Below are positions 13,447-22,130 of a DNA stretch of 64,000 nucleotides, piece after piece. How positions within the stretch are numbered: the first letter of the stretch is position 1; each line of letters opens with the position of its first letter. Position numbers and translations under genes: made by a program. Source of the stretch: Sinohyriopsis cumingii (Eukaryota; Mollusca; Bivalvia; Unionida; Unionidae); assembly GCA_028554795.2 (NCBI GenBank), contig JAPYKE020000263.1:2197501-2261500 (forward strand). The letters are read 5' to 3'. The notes beneath the pieces are model-generated. The model did not search any database. It was not told the origin of the DNA and saw only the letters and a list, made by a program, of their open reading frames with translations.

Positions 13447-13926
13447 GTTATAGGACACATGGTACTAATTATATGGAAGAACTGTGAACCAGTCTAGAAA
13501 TGGGTGAAGAAATAATGGAGTATTTACAGGTTTGGTGGTCCATAATTGGTTAATAATGAAAATTAAAATTTTAGGAAAAATATCTTTTGAGAGCTTATCC
13601 TATATGTAATGTAAAAAAAATATTGACAAATTTCTAGTGATGCAATTTTAGCATTTTTACAGGCTTGACTCAGGAGAACTCAGTATTGAAAGTAGCACCT
13701 GATTCATTTGGTGCAGAACCAATGACACGTGTTTCATGCACATGTATGTAAACAAAGTGCCACGGGTCAGATGGTGTTCTCCACACATAAGCTTGCACCA
13801 AGGTTAGCTGTGCATGAAGAATTATAGGTGTCATTGTCAGCACCCATAAATTTTAATTTGTTGAATTTTGAATATGATAGTGTTTCCATATGTTTACCAT
13901 TGGAGTGGAATTAGTACTGTGAGTCC
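13447..13926. repeat. unnamed dispersed repeat C, copy 2
   Basis: Second copy of the ~480 bp repeat at 10,507-10,995, about 2.9 kb downstream and in the same orientation. The high similarity suggests a recent insertion or duplication. Confidence 0.75.
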
Positions 13927-14204
13927 TCCACTGTGGTGGTGCTCTACAGTTTCGTATTTTGCATATTTTACTGGCTATTTAAAAAAGACTTTTTATATCT
14001 ATGGTATAATTCAAAGAACCTTTAATTCCCTTTATTTTGGTGTATGATTGATGGCTGTAAAGTGCTAGCTCTTCTTGGTCATTTTCACTTCCTGAACTTA
14101 GAGGTAAATTGTATAAAAAAGAGACGATAACTTTTTTTTTACATTTTATATATTTGGTAATTCATTCTTTGCCTTTTCAGAAGCTGGTATTGTCTAGTCT
14201 GGCA

Positions 14205-14440
14205 AAATTCATTTTCCCTATTTTAATAGCTGCTATGGATAGTGTACTTCAGGTGGCAGGGTCCAGTTTTGTAAATTGGCCCCTGGCAAATTTCTTAACT
14301 TAAGGCTATGGTGTGACTTTGTCAGCTATTATTGTTTAGTATTGATAGATATGGATATATTTGTGAACTAGGTGTTTTGGGCTTGTGTTGTTCTTGAAAT
14401 TGATGTCAGGCATGTACACCTTCCATAGTTGCTGTGCAGT
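14205..14440. repeat. unnamed dispersed repeat E, copy 2
   Basis: Diverged partner of 6,800-7,020 in the same orientation, directly followed by repeat D. The pair E+D may be parts of one longer old element. Confidence 0.5.
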
Positions 14441-14442
14441 AT

Positions 14443-14880
14443 GTTGATAGTGAAATACCAATAGTTGGCTAGGAAGAAGAGCTAGCCTCCCATAGCAGTA
14501 AACACGTGGGTTCAAGGCAACTAGAGTATCTCAAAAACGGCTTGGATGACAACTATTCTGAATTGCATCAAACTATTTAGTAGACAATGTTTTTCAAAAT
14601 TTTCATCCAGGGAAAGGGCTTGCGTTTGCACTGTGAGCACCACATGGTGTCAAAAATGGCATTTGGATGTGAAAAATGCAGGTATAAAATAGGGGTTGGG
14701 GTGCATGATCCTCTTCTGCTGTGAACTGCCATTGACTTCTCTGGTCAAGTGAATAATATTCTTATGCTTTGTTTTAATATAGGTATCTAAAAATATGGAC
14801 CTTTTTGACCTCAACTGTGTATTTGATTTTTTATGATTTTTTATACTAGGTCGCTGATTGCGGCATTAAATTTGTACATA
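14443..14880. repeat. unnamed dispersed repeat D, copy 1
   Basis: Diverged match to ~16,557-17,000 in the same orientation. Shared anchors are AGTGAAATA..CAATAGT, then AAAGGGCTTG, and then ATATTCTTATG followed by AATATGGAC. No open frame is conserved between the copies, so it is treated as a non-coding repeat. Confidence 0.6.
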
Positions 14881-15379
14881 AAAACTGGACCCTGCCCCCT
14901 CAGACAAATTCAGGCTGATTTTTTTAGCACAAGGGAGCATTCATTTAAGTTAGCATTGTGTTTAAGTCATGTACAGTTTCCAAAAGTACAATATCCAAAG
15001 AAATATCATCCACATTACATTAATGTAGCATGGAGGTATGCCACCATTCTCTCCACTGTGCATGTTTTAAATGCAAACAGCTTCACCTTATATACGTCAC
15101 TCCCTCAAAAGTAGATCATAAATGGTGAGCGCTCCCTATACTAAATCAGGCGAACACCGATGCCATATTGTCACGTGATCAAAACAACTGGCCTCACATG
15201 GAGAGATATCGGTAATCTAACCGTGGCACATTTATCGTTTTAATAATCTGTTTGTTAGTGACACAGTGTGAACTTCACTAATACTTTCGATTTTAACTAT
15301 AGCAGTAGTTACCTTGTGTTCAAGCTTAACCAGCAAATCGGCTACATAGGTATTTTTACATATATTTCTACAATTAGGC

Positions 15380-16150
15380 GAAGACGAAGTATAGGGATAC
15401 ACACAACACTATTTTGTAAATATTGCACGTTTTTCACTACGTCATCTCAAAAATGCCTTTTAGTCAGTACTTCATAAATTTTACGTCGAAATTGGTATGA
15501 GGTTACGTATGACAGCTTTAATTTTGCCAAAGATTAAGACGAAAATATATTCCCCATTTTACCAGGGGTGAGGGTAACGATTGTTTTGCAAATATTGCAC
15601 TTTTCACACTGCGTCATCTTAAATCTTCTAGTTGCAATAAATTCCTTGACCAGTTTTATATCAACATGTATATATCGTTTTCCACGACAGCCCAAATTTT
15701 GTGAAATATTAGGATTGATAGAACAGCTCTCTTTGAAAGTGACGACATTTTGTCAAATATTGCCCATTTCGACTGTATCATCTAGGACATTCCATTTGCT
15801 ATCGATTACTTGATAATTATTATGTAGGAATTAGTATAAGGTGATAGATGACATCCTTAATTGGCCAAATATTAATATCAAATCCCTTCAGTAAGGGGGG
15901 GGGGAGGCAAATGTTGCCAAACACTGAATATTTTAGACAGCATCATCTCAATGTTTCATTTTAAATCAATTGTTTGATCAATTTTACATTGATATTGATG
16001 TATTGTTGAACATGACAATCCACATTTTGTGAAAGTTTAAGACCAAAATACCAACTATTTTTTAATAGGCTGACAATTTGGCTTACATTGGACATTTCTT
16101 GCAGTCAGTTCCATTTCAAATTGATTTTTTGAAAGAAAGTGGTATAGCAT
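15380..16150. repeat. degenerate ~165 bp tandem array, about five units
   Basis: A phrase of the form TTTTGTAAATATTGCAC..TTTCACTACGTCATCTCA recurs near 15,411, 15,581, 15,751, 15,912 and 16,076, so the period is 161-170 bp. Each unit also carries ATTTT(G/A)TGAAA..TTAAGA-like and TCAATTTTACAT..TATTG-like phrases. The units are strongly diverged. The size is that of bivalve satellites of the ~160 bp class, but membership is not established. Confidence 0.6.
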
Positions 16151-16164
16151 TCCCTACAACCAGG

Positions 16165-16417
16165 GACAGGGACCCCGAGTGGCTGAGTGGTGTAAAGCAC
16201 TCTCCGTTACAATTCATTGCCATGTCACCTCTGTCTGCATGAGTTCAAGTCTTGGATTCGCCCAATGTCAGTATGTGAGAAAGCTTGCCAGTAGCTTCTT
16301 GTGGGTCAGTGGTTCTTTCCGGGGTTTTCCCGGGTTCTTCCTCCACCATTAATACTGGCTGCCATGTATGGTCTATCGTGTGCTGAAAAGTGGCATTAAA
16401 CCCCACAACAACAATAA
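16165..16417 (+). mobile_element. SINE family A, full copy
   Basis: Same tRNA-like head and body as 244-490, with a (CAA)n tail. The flanks CCTACAACCAGGG (~16,153) and CCTACAACCTGGG (16,418-16,430) form a 13 bp target duplication with one mismatch. It inserted at the end of the ~165 bp array. Confidence 0.8.
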
Positions 16418-16556
16418 CCTACAACCTGGGGTGGTGGTGAAGGAGCGTAAAATACCATCAGACAAACTTTATTATTGGGAGTGGGCCCGATCAGTATAGC
16501 GGAGAGCAATGCGGGGAGCATACTAAGCAGGGAACCAGACTAACTGCAAAGTATTT

Positions 16557-17000
16557 ATCCAGTGAAATAACAATAGTCGGCTGGGAAGCAGAACTAGCAA
16601 CTTATAGCAGTAGATACGTTCATTCAAGACAAGTAGAATATCTCAAAAAATGATTGAATGACAACTATTTTGAATAGCATCAGATTTGTTAAGTACATAA
16701 TACTTTTCAAAATTATCACGCAAGAAAAGGGCTTGTGTTTGCAATCTGAGAACCACATGTTCTCAAAAATAGCCTTCAGACATTAAAAATGCATGTATAA
16801 ATTTGGGGGTGGGATGCATTAACTTTTTATTCTTCAGAAATTTCCATTGACTTGTCAGATCAATTAATGAATGATATTCTTATGTGTTGCTTTATTATAC
16901 ATATCCAAAAAATATGGACATTTTTTACCTCACTTTTGTATTTTATTTTTTATGAATTTTTATATTAGGCAGGTGTATGCAACATTAAATTTGTGCATAA
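16557..17000. repeat. unnamed dispersed repeat D, copy 2
   Basis: Partner of 14,443-14,880 in the same orientation and diverged along its whole length. Confidence 0.6.
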
Positions 17001-17790
17001 TAACTGTCCCCTGCCAACTGAAGATCATGTTGAACGTCACCCATTTTGATGCACCTCACAGAAGTCTCTTTTTTCCTGTGATACCATTGTACACGTGCAC
17101 CGGATAAAATAATTTATTTCAAAGCAACATCAACAGCACATTAAAAACTCGAGTTTGTAGAAAAAGTGACATAAAAATTATTATTAGAATTCCAATTTTT
17201 TTTCTTATATTCATCATAATCTTCATCTTGGAGTTTGTAGTAAAAGCCAAATTAATCAAAGTTGAGGAAAAATCATATTAGTGTCATGATAAAAATTACT
17301 TATGACTAAAAATAGATTTAGTGATGTTAATGTTCAGAACCTCAATATTTTTGAATGTCCTTATTGCTTTTTAAACTTTGAAACTGGGTTGCATCTATCA
17401 TAGCTTGTGTCTCTAAAAGTGCAAATAATCAGGCAGAAGATGGTTTTATTTTCATGTATTGTAAGTCTTACCATTATCAAACCAATTTATAAATAATAAA
17501 TTAGATAAAATAAATGCCATAACAGTATAGCTTCATTTATTCCATTTATTTCTTAGTGAATGGGAATATATATTCAAAATACAAATGTAAACAATAAAAA
17601 AACCGATTGCAAAATTATCAGTAACAACTGCATGGGAGAATATTGCGTTCATAGCTGTTTAAGATAATAACCGAATGCAACCGCTGACCACTACCACTAT
17701 TTAGTGAAAACAAAGTGTCACATCCCATTTTGAACACTTGTTGTAAACAAAGGCTGATACAGTATCATTATGTCTTGAAAACGTCCTTAG
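17001..17790. other. AT-rich non-coding stretch
   Basis: No gene recognised. It precedes the candidate exon at 17,791 and could be its upstream intron. Confidence 0.35.
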
Positions 17791-18029
17791 AAATTCAAAA
17801 TAAAAGCTCTGACCCTAAAGCAAGTGAATTGTCACTGATGTTTGGGTCTTTGCCATTCGAAGATGGTCAGGAAGGAATCTCAGAGGATAATTCTGATAAT
17901 GGTGTAGATGGGGCAGTAAGTTCCATGGCAGGCACACAAATTAATCTGCATCAGTTTGAACCATATATTTCTAACTCTGACAAATTTGAAGCTGCTGATG
18001 AAGAAAGACCAAATAGACTGATGGACATG
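17791..18029 (+). CDS. candidate internal host exon, acidic low-complexity protein
   Basis: An open stretch is bounded by a plausible acceptor (CTTAG, ending 17,790) and a donor (GTAATT at 18,030). It encodes an acidic, Ser/Asp-rich peptide with EDGQEGISEDNSDNG, then HQFEPYISNS and DEERPNRLMDM. The FEP..(S/E)D..NRL pattern recalls the N-terminal part of the P2X7-like zinc-domain proteins common in molluscs and cnidarians. That is recollection of a pattern only, and the Cys-rich domain that would follow was not found here. The base composition is less AT-rich than the flanks. It could also be a chance open frame. Confidence 0.35.
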
Positions 18030-19590
18030 GTAATTATTGTCCAAATAAGGTCAAAGGCCATACGATGTGATAAATATATGTATCCAACGATACTTAAAGT
18101 ATTGATCATTAGTCAGCTGTTCATTTTACAAACATATTTTTTCACCTGTGTTATAGCTACCTTATATTGCATTTTAGGAACAGACAAAAATGAATATGTT
18201 GATAATTAAAAGGTACACCGGATACATTATTATTATTATTATTATTATTATCACAGTTGTAACCTTTGAAAACCTGTAACCTGATTATGGATACTGTATT
18301 TCAGATTCCTAGAGGTGGAAGCTTATAAACTCCTGGTTTATTGTCATTCTGGAGTCAGTATAATTTTTCTCTTTAGCGCATCTCTGTTCAAATAGACAGG
18401 AAATCACCATACCTTCATGACATTAAAATAGAATTAATTATCTGTACACTGTAGGGGTTAAAAACTTCATTGATATATCGATGCAATGATTTCTTGCTGT
18501 ACTGATACAAATATCGATACAGGTGGTGGAAAATCAATACAAAACGATATCTGCAGTATGTAACTTATTTTAATCTTCAGTAGTCATCAAAAAATTGTTT
18601 GTCTTGTTATCTTTAAAGAGAGAATTCATTTGTTGCATGCACAAGCACTCATTTTTGTTAGTTAAAATGAAAAGACTTGACAATACTACTCTTCATCTAG
18701 AAAGGAAGACCACGTGACGTGTTTTGTAACATTGCACCCCAAATTCCATGGTAATTATTTTATTGCAGCAGCTTGTTTGACAAAGTAGTCTGGGTTTCCT
18801 CTGGCCCTTGCCATCCCATTTTTGATATTTAGACTTTTATGCTAGGCCATAGTTTCAGATTGCCTATTAAAAAGTTTGAATGTGGTGTTGGCATGTAAGG
18901 TAGCCACTTACTAGCCTGCCTTGCCAACTTGAGCGTTCTTACATCGGGCTCTACCTGCATGAAATAGATTGGAGAATTATTTATTTTCTCAGAACAGGGT
19001 TTGTACAAAGTCTGGAAAAAGTATGGGGAAAAAAATCTTGCCCTATTAGTCTGGAAAAAGCATGGCATTTTTGGTTGCTCTTTTTTATTTTGGTTGTTGC
19101 TTGAACATGTTCATGTGTTGCGCCTGTATATATCTTTATGGGGTTAGATGGAGCATCCTCTTCCATGTTCAGTGCAGTTGGTAAGACATGTATGACCTAT
19201 CATCTATTCATGATTGGTGGATAATATTTTAAATCATGCAGATACCACATGCTCATTTATAGTGACACAGACTTTGAATACATGTGCCAGAGGGGTCTGG
19301 AAAACAGCTGAAATCCTTTTAACCAAAAGTTTTATGAACCCTGCAACAAATTGCACTTGAAACATTTGGTATGTCTTTATTCTGTCGACAGGCAAGACAA
19401 AACTAAAGCGTTGATGAAATCGGATGTGGCACTCGCCCTTTGCACTGCTAGTCACATGACACAAATGGTTGTTAAACTAAATTTGATTGGTACATTGTGC
19501 CCTGAAACATGTATTATGTCATAGTTTGAACTTGCTGCAAGGAAGTTTTACAAATGTGTTTAAAATACAGGGTACAGAGAAAATCCAACA
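18030..19590. other. non-coding flank with (ATT)n and a half foldback
   Basis: Contains an (ATT)n run at 18,226-18,251 and a single arm of the 5,049 foldback at ~18,786-18,850. No gene recognised up to the element boundary. Confidence 0.45.
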
Positions 19591-19597
19591 TGGCTGA
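19591..19597. repeat. left target-site duplication of the Polinton
   Basis: TGGCTGA immediately precedes the AG that starts the left inverted repeat. The same heptamer follows the CT of the right end at 38,505-38,511. Polintons make 6 bp duplications, so one of the seven bases probably matches by chance. Confidence 0.85.
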
Positions 19598-19792
19598 AGC
19601 AGCAGGGAAGTTGAACAGACCAGTGCGTCCAGCCAAAATAAAGCTTCCTACGCGAACTTTCTCCGTAGAAGCCTCAGAATTAAAAAATAAAGCCTTCTAC
19701 GGGAGCTAATTTTCGTGCATTTTAGACTGAGTGCATCGGTTGGTCGCGCCGGTGTGTTAGTAAATATAGCATTCGAGACGGGAAAAATAAAT
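19598..19792 (+). repeat. left terminal inverted repeat
   Basis: Base-for-base reverse complement of 38,310-38,504. Weaker similarity resumes further in: GCAACGCGGGGCTGCTTT at 19,827-19,844 matches 38,274-38,291. Within it, CCGTAGAAG (19,663-19,671) and CTTCTACGG (19,694-19,702) can pair as a 9 bp stem. Ends of this kind are the origins for protein-primed replication in related elements and the substrate for the integrase. Confidence 0.95.
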
Positions 19793-19845
19793 TCCGGGGA
19801 TAAGTTTTTGTGTTAAATTTTTTGTGGCAACGCGGGGCTGCTTTT

Positions 19846-20511
19846 TCATGAATAAATTTGATCTAGACCAATTCGATACCGACTTCGTGGATCGTGAAGA
19901 TTTATCGTGATGAAACCATGCGGCGTTGCCTGAGCGCGGCTGAACAAATTTTTAAACTTATTTATATCCATGTCACCGTTGCACCAGGTTTGATGGATAT
20001 TTCTTAGCGTGTGCGTGTCTACGCCATTGAACACCGATAAAATATTGCAATTGTCCCTAATCACCTTTGGAATCTGCGTATATCTCTGTGTTACGTAAAT
20101 AACATCGGTGTTTTTGTATCTGCCACGCGAGAATATCCTAGCCGGGTTGGTCTGCTTGTCCAGCATAACATCGTCGAATACAACAAGATTATTAACATCG
20201 CCGTCCAAATTTTCCACGGATGGAGCTTCATTGATGTCTGTGATGAATTCGATTGTGCCCTCATCGGTATTGTCGCTAAATTCTTTTAACACTTGATAAC
20301 ATCGTTGATTGTCAACGGATGGTGCAACCAAGTACAACTTATCCCATTTTAGCCATCGCATGATCAAATTCAATAACAACTGCGTCTTACCAGATCCAGA
20401 CGGGCCAATGATTATCATTCTAATCGAATTCGGTAATACCGCGTGATGTTTTATTTGCTCGCGTCGCTTCGTGGCTGAAAAATCAATTACATTCATGTTA
20501 CTAGAATACAT
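19846..20511 (-). CDS. A32/FtsK-HerA-type DNA packaging ATPase
   Basis: A 221-residue P-loop ATPase predicted to pump the genome into the capsid. Walker A is GPSGSGKT at residues 36-43 and Walker B is LVVFDD at 109-114. The downstream sensor stretch has TQRYTQIPKVIRDN at about 141-154, as in poxvirus A32 and Polinton ATPases. The length is usual for Polintons and the frame is intact. The stop codon lies directly against the inner edge of the left inverted repeat. Its start codon overlaps, in opposite orientation, the likely ATG of the PLA2 gene (20,510), so the two are transcribed divergently from overlapping start regions. Family assignment is firm; function is inferred from the family. Confidence 0.93.
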   Translation of the reverse strand: MYSSNMNVIDFSATKRREQIKHHAVLPNSIRMIIIGPSGSGKTQLLLNLIMRWLKWDKLYLVAPSVDNQRCYQVLKEFSDNTDEGTIEFITDINEAPSVENLDGDVNNLVVFDDVMLDKQTNPARIFSRGRYKNTDVIYVTQRYTQIPKVIRDNCNILSVFNGVDTHTLRNIHQTWCNGDMDINKFKNLFSRAQATPHGFITINLHDPRSRYRIGLDQIYS

Positions 20512-21016
20512 GGATCTATATTATGTTAAGTGCCGCACGCACACAGCTACGATAAATCCAACCGAAATCGTTACACGCAATAACAGAAATGCAATCGCAG
20601 GAGAATGCGAAGTTTGCAAGACACGCAAGTTTAGATTTGTAAAAAAAAAAACTAGAACCGGAGGAGACATTGCCGCCTCCATGAAAAATCTACCTGGGCT
20701 GCCCTGGGCGAAATATCCCGGAGAAAAGCATCTGCCAGGATACAATTACTGCGGACCCGGAACAAGGCTCGATATCAGACTCGACGATAATAACCAACCA
20801 AAACAAGATGAAGATCCAGTAAACGCCATCGATAGAGCTTGTTACTACCACGATCTTGCATATCGCAGCGGGGATTTGCAACAAAGACATGTTGCTGATA
20901 TCAAGCTAATTCACGCATTAGACGCTATTCCTGACAAAAGTTTCAAAGAGAAATTGGCATCCTGGTTGATAAAAGGCGCGATGAAAGGTAAATTAGTATT
21001 CGGTGCTGGTAAATAA
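20510..21016 (+). CDS. zinc-ribbon plus phospholipase A2 virion protein
   Basis: Residue numbers count from an upstream in-frame ATG at 20,471 (181 codons). I prefer the ATG at 20,510 (168 codons), because translation from 20,471 would run further back over the ATPase coding region. An N-terminal mini-domain (about 17-58) has YYVKCR and CEVC before KFRF, like the short Cys ribbon of the DUF5679 type, but with Tyr where the family's first Cys would be. The C-terminal part is a parvovirus VP1-type secreted phospholipase A2 fold: Ca-binding loop YCGPG at 93-97 and catalytic DRACYYHDLAY with H127-D128. In parvoviruses this enzyme breaches endosomal membranes during entry, and PLA2 genes occur in adintoviruses. 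Both catalytic motifs look intact. It is followed closely by the integrase gene. Confidence 0.85.
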   Translation: MDLYYVKCRTHTATINPTEIVTRNNRNAIAGECEVCKTRKFRFVKKKTRTGGDIAASMKNLPGLPWAKYPGEKHLPGYNYCGPGTRLDIRLDDNNQPKQDEDPVNAIDRACYYHDLAYRSGDLQQRHVADIKLIHALDAIPDKSFKEKLASWLIKGAMKGKLVFGAGK

Positions 21017-21677
21017 TATGGAGCAGATATATTATTCTCCGCGAGGATTCTGGCGAGGAAAATCAGCAATTGCCAAACTCGCCAAAGCCGCTAAAGTAAA
21101 ACAATCTGTCGCTGAAGCGTGGCTATCAAAACAGGCAATTTGGCAAATATATCTTCCTCCACCTAAGAAAATACCGTATGCGAGTTTCACTGTCAGCGTC
21201 CCTAATGAAGTCCATCAAGCGGATCTTATGTTTCTTCCTCACGATACCGTTGACGGTGTCACGTACAAATATGTTTTAACAGTCGTTGATATCGCTAGTA
21301 GGTACAAAGAAGCCGAGCCATTATCGAATAAAACAGCAACGGAAATTGCCAAGGCATTTAACGAAATTTATTCACGATCCCCGTTAACATGGCCGAATCT
21401 TCTCCAGGTTGATCCGGGTCGAGAATTTCTTGGTGCGGTTACTTCATTGATGAAAAAGAATAATGTCAAAATCCGTCGCGGTATTGTAGGTGTTCATCAC
21501 AATCAAGCTATCGTTGAAAGATTTAATAAAACGCTTGCAGAACGATTATTCGGATACCAATACGCGCGTGAATTTATTCAGAATAATCGATCTCACGATT
21601 GGGTATCAAGATTGCCTCATGTAATCAACGCGTTAAATAACGAGACAACTCGAACAATAGCAATGAAACCCGCAATT
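21003..21677 (+). pseudogene. retroviral-type integrase, N-terminal and catalytic part (split gene)
   Basis: This is a Polinton (c-)integrase of the rve/DDE superfamily, which inserts the element and makes the 6 bp target duplication. The catalytic triad is visible: D74 (HQADLMF), D137 (QVDPGREF) and E172 (QAIVERFN), with the usual 34-residue D-to-E spacing. The ATG at 21,003 overlaps the PLA2 gene by 14 bp; the next ATG, 21,018, starts just after it and is the likelier start. The frame is cut at 21,677 by an insertion whose direct repeat adds an unrelated tail and a stop at 21,797. The missing C-terminal part is intact at 25,552-25,842 in the matching frame, so the gene was whole before the insertion. 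Confidence 0.93.
21674..21677. repeat. left target duplication of the nested insertion
   Basis: AATT precedes the left 453 bp repeat and recurs at 25,548-25,551 after the right one. Removing one copy plus the insert brings the two integrase parts into one frame. Confidence 0.8.
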
Positions 21678-22130
21678 GGACATAGTACACAATTAATTTT
21701 ACTATATGTTCTCTACATTTGTTTCTCAGTACTGACCTTTCCACTGTGTGACAATCAATGCAAATCATATGTTAATCTAAAATACCTTCAAAGATGACTT
21801 CACGGTGAAGTTCTTGTCAAAGGTTGACCTGCTCTTTTTTTAGATCATTGACTCTCAACATAACAGCATGTAACCAGAACACGTATTTCACTTCCGGATC
21901 ATCACCAAGGCCTTATTACTCACTGTGCACTGTCGCCAAAATACATACAGACAACAACACCCTGAGCTCATATTATCAAGAATAAACAGTTACCTTTAAA
22001 TCCCTACCAAAACTGCATAAATAAAACTCTTCTATCACCATCAAAATGAGAGAGGAAAAAATGTTCTAAAAATAGACTAGAACTACATTCGTGGGTACTG
22101 AACTGGAAGTATTAATTGTGATGTAATTCC
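21678..22130 (+). repeat. left 453 bp terminal direct repeat
   Basis: Starts GGACATAGTAC, ends ATGTAATTCC. Identical by eye to 25,095-25,547. It contains a perfect hairpin, ACTTCAC-G-GTGAAGT, at 21,797-21,811. Confidence 0.9.

Noticed and set aside
21678..21797. Integrase C-terminal tail encoded into the 453 bp repeat
   Set aside because: The same ~39 residues occur in the second repeat at 25,095-25,214, so they belong to the inserted element, not to the integrase.
21678..22130. Retrozyme with hammerhead ribozyme
   Set aside because: The conserved CTGATGA and GAAAC core pieces were not found in a suitable arrangement.
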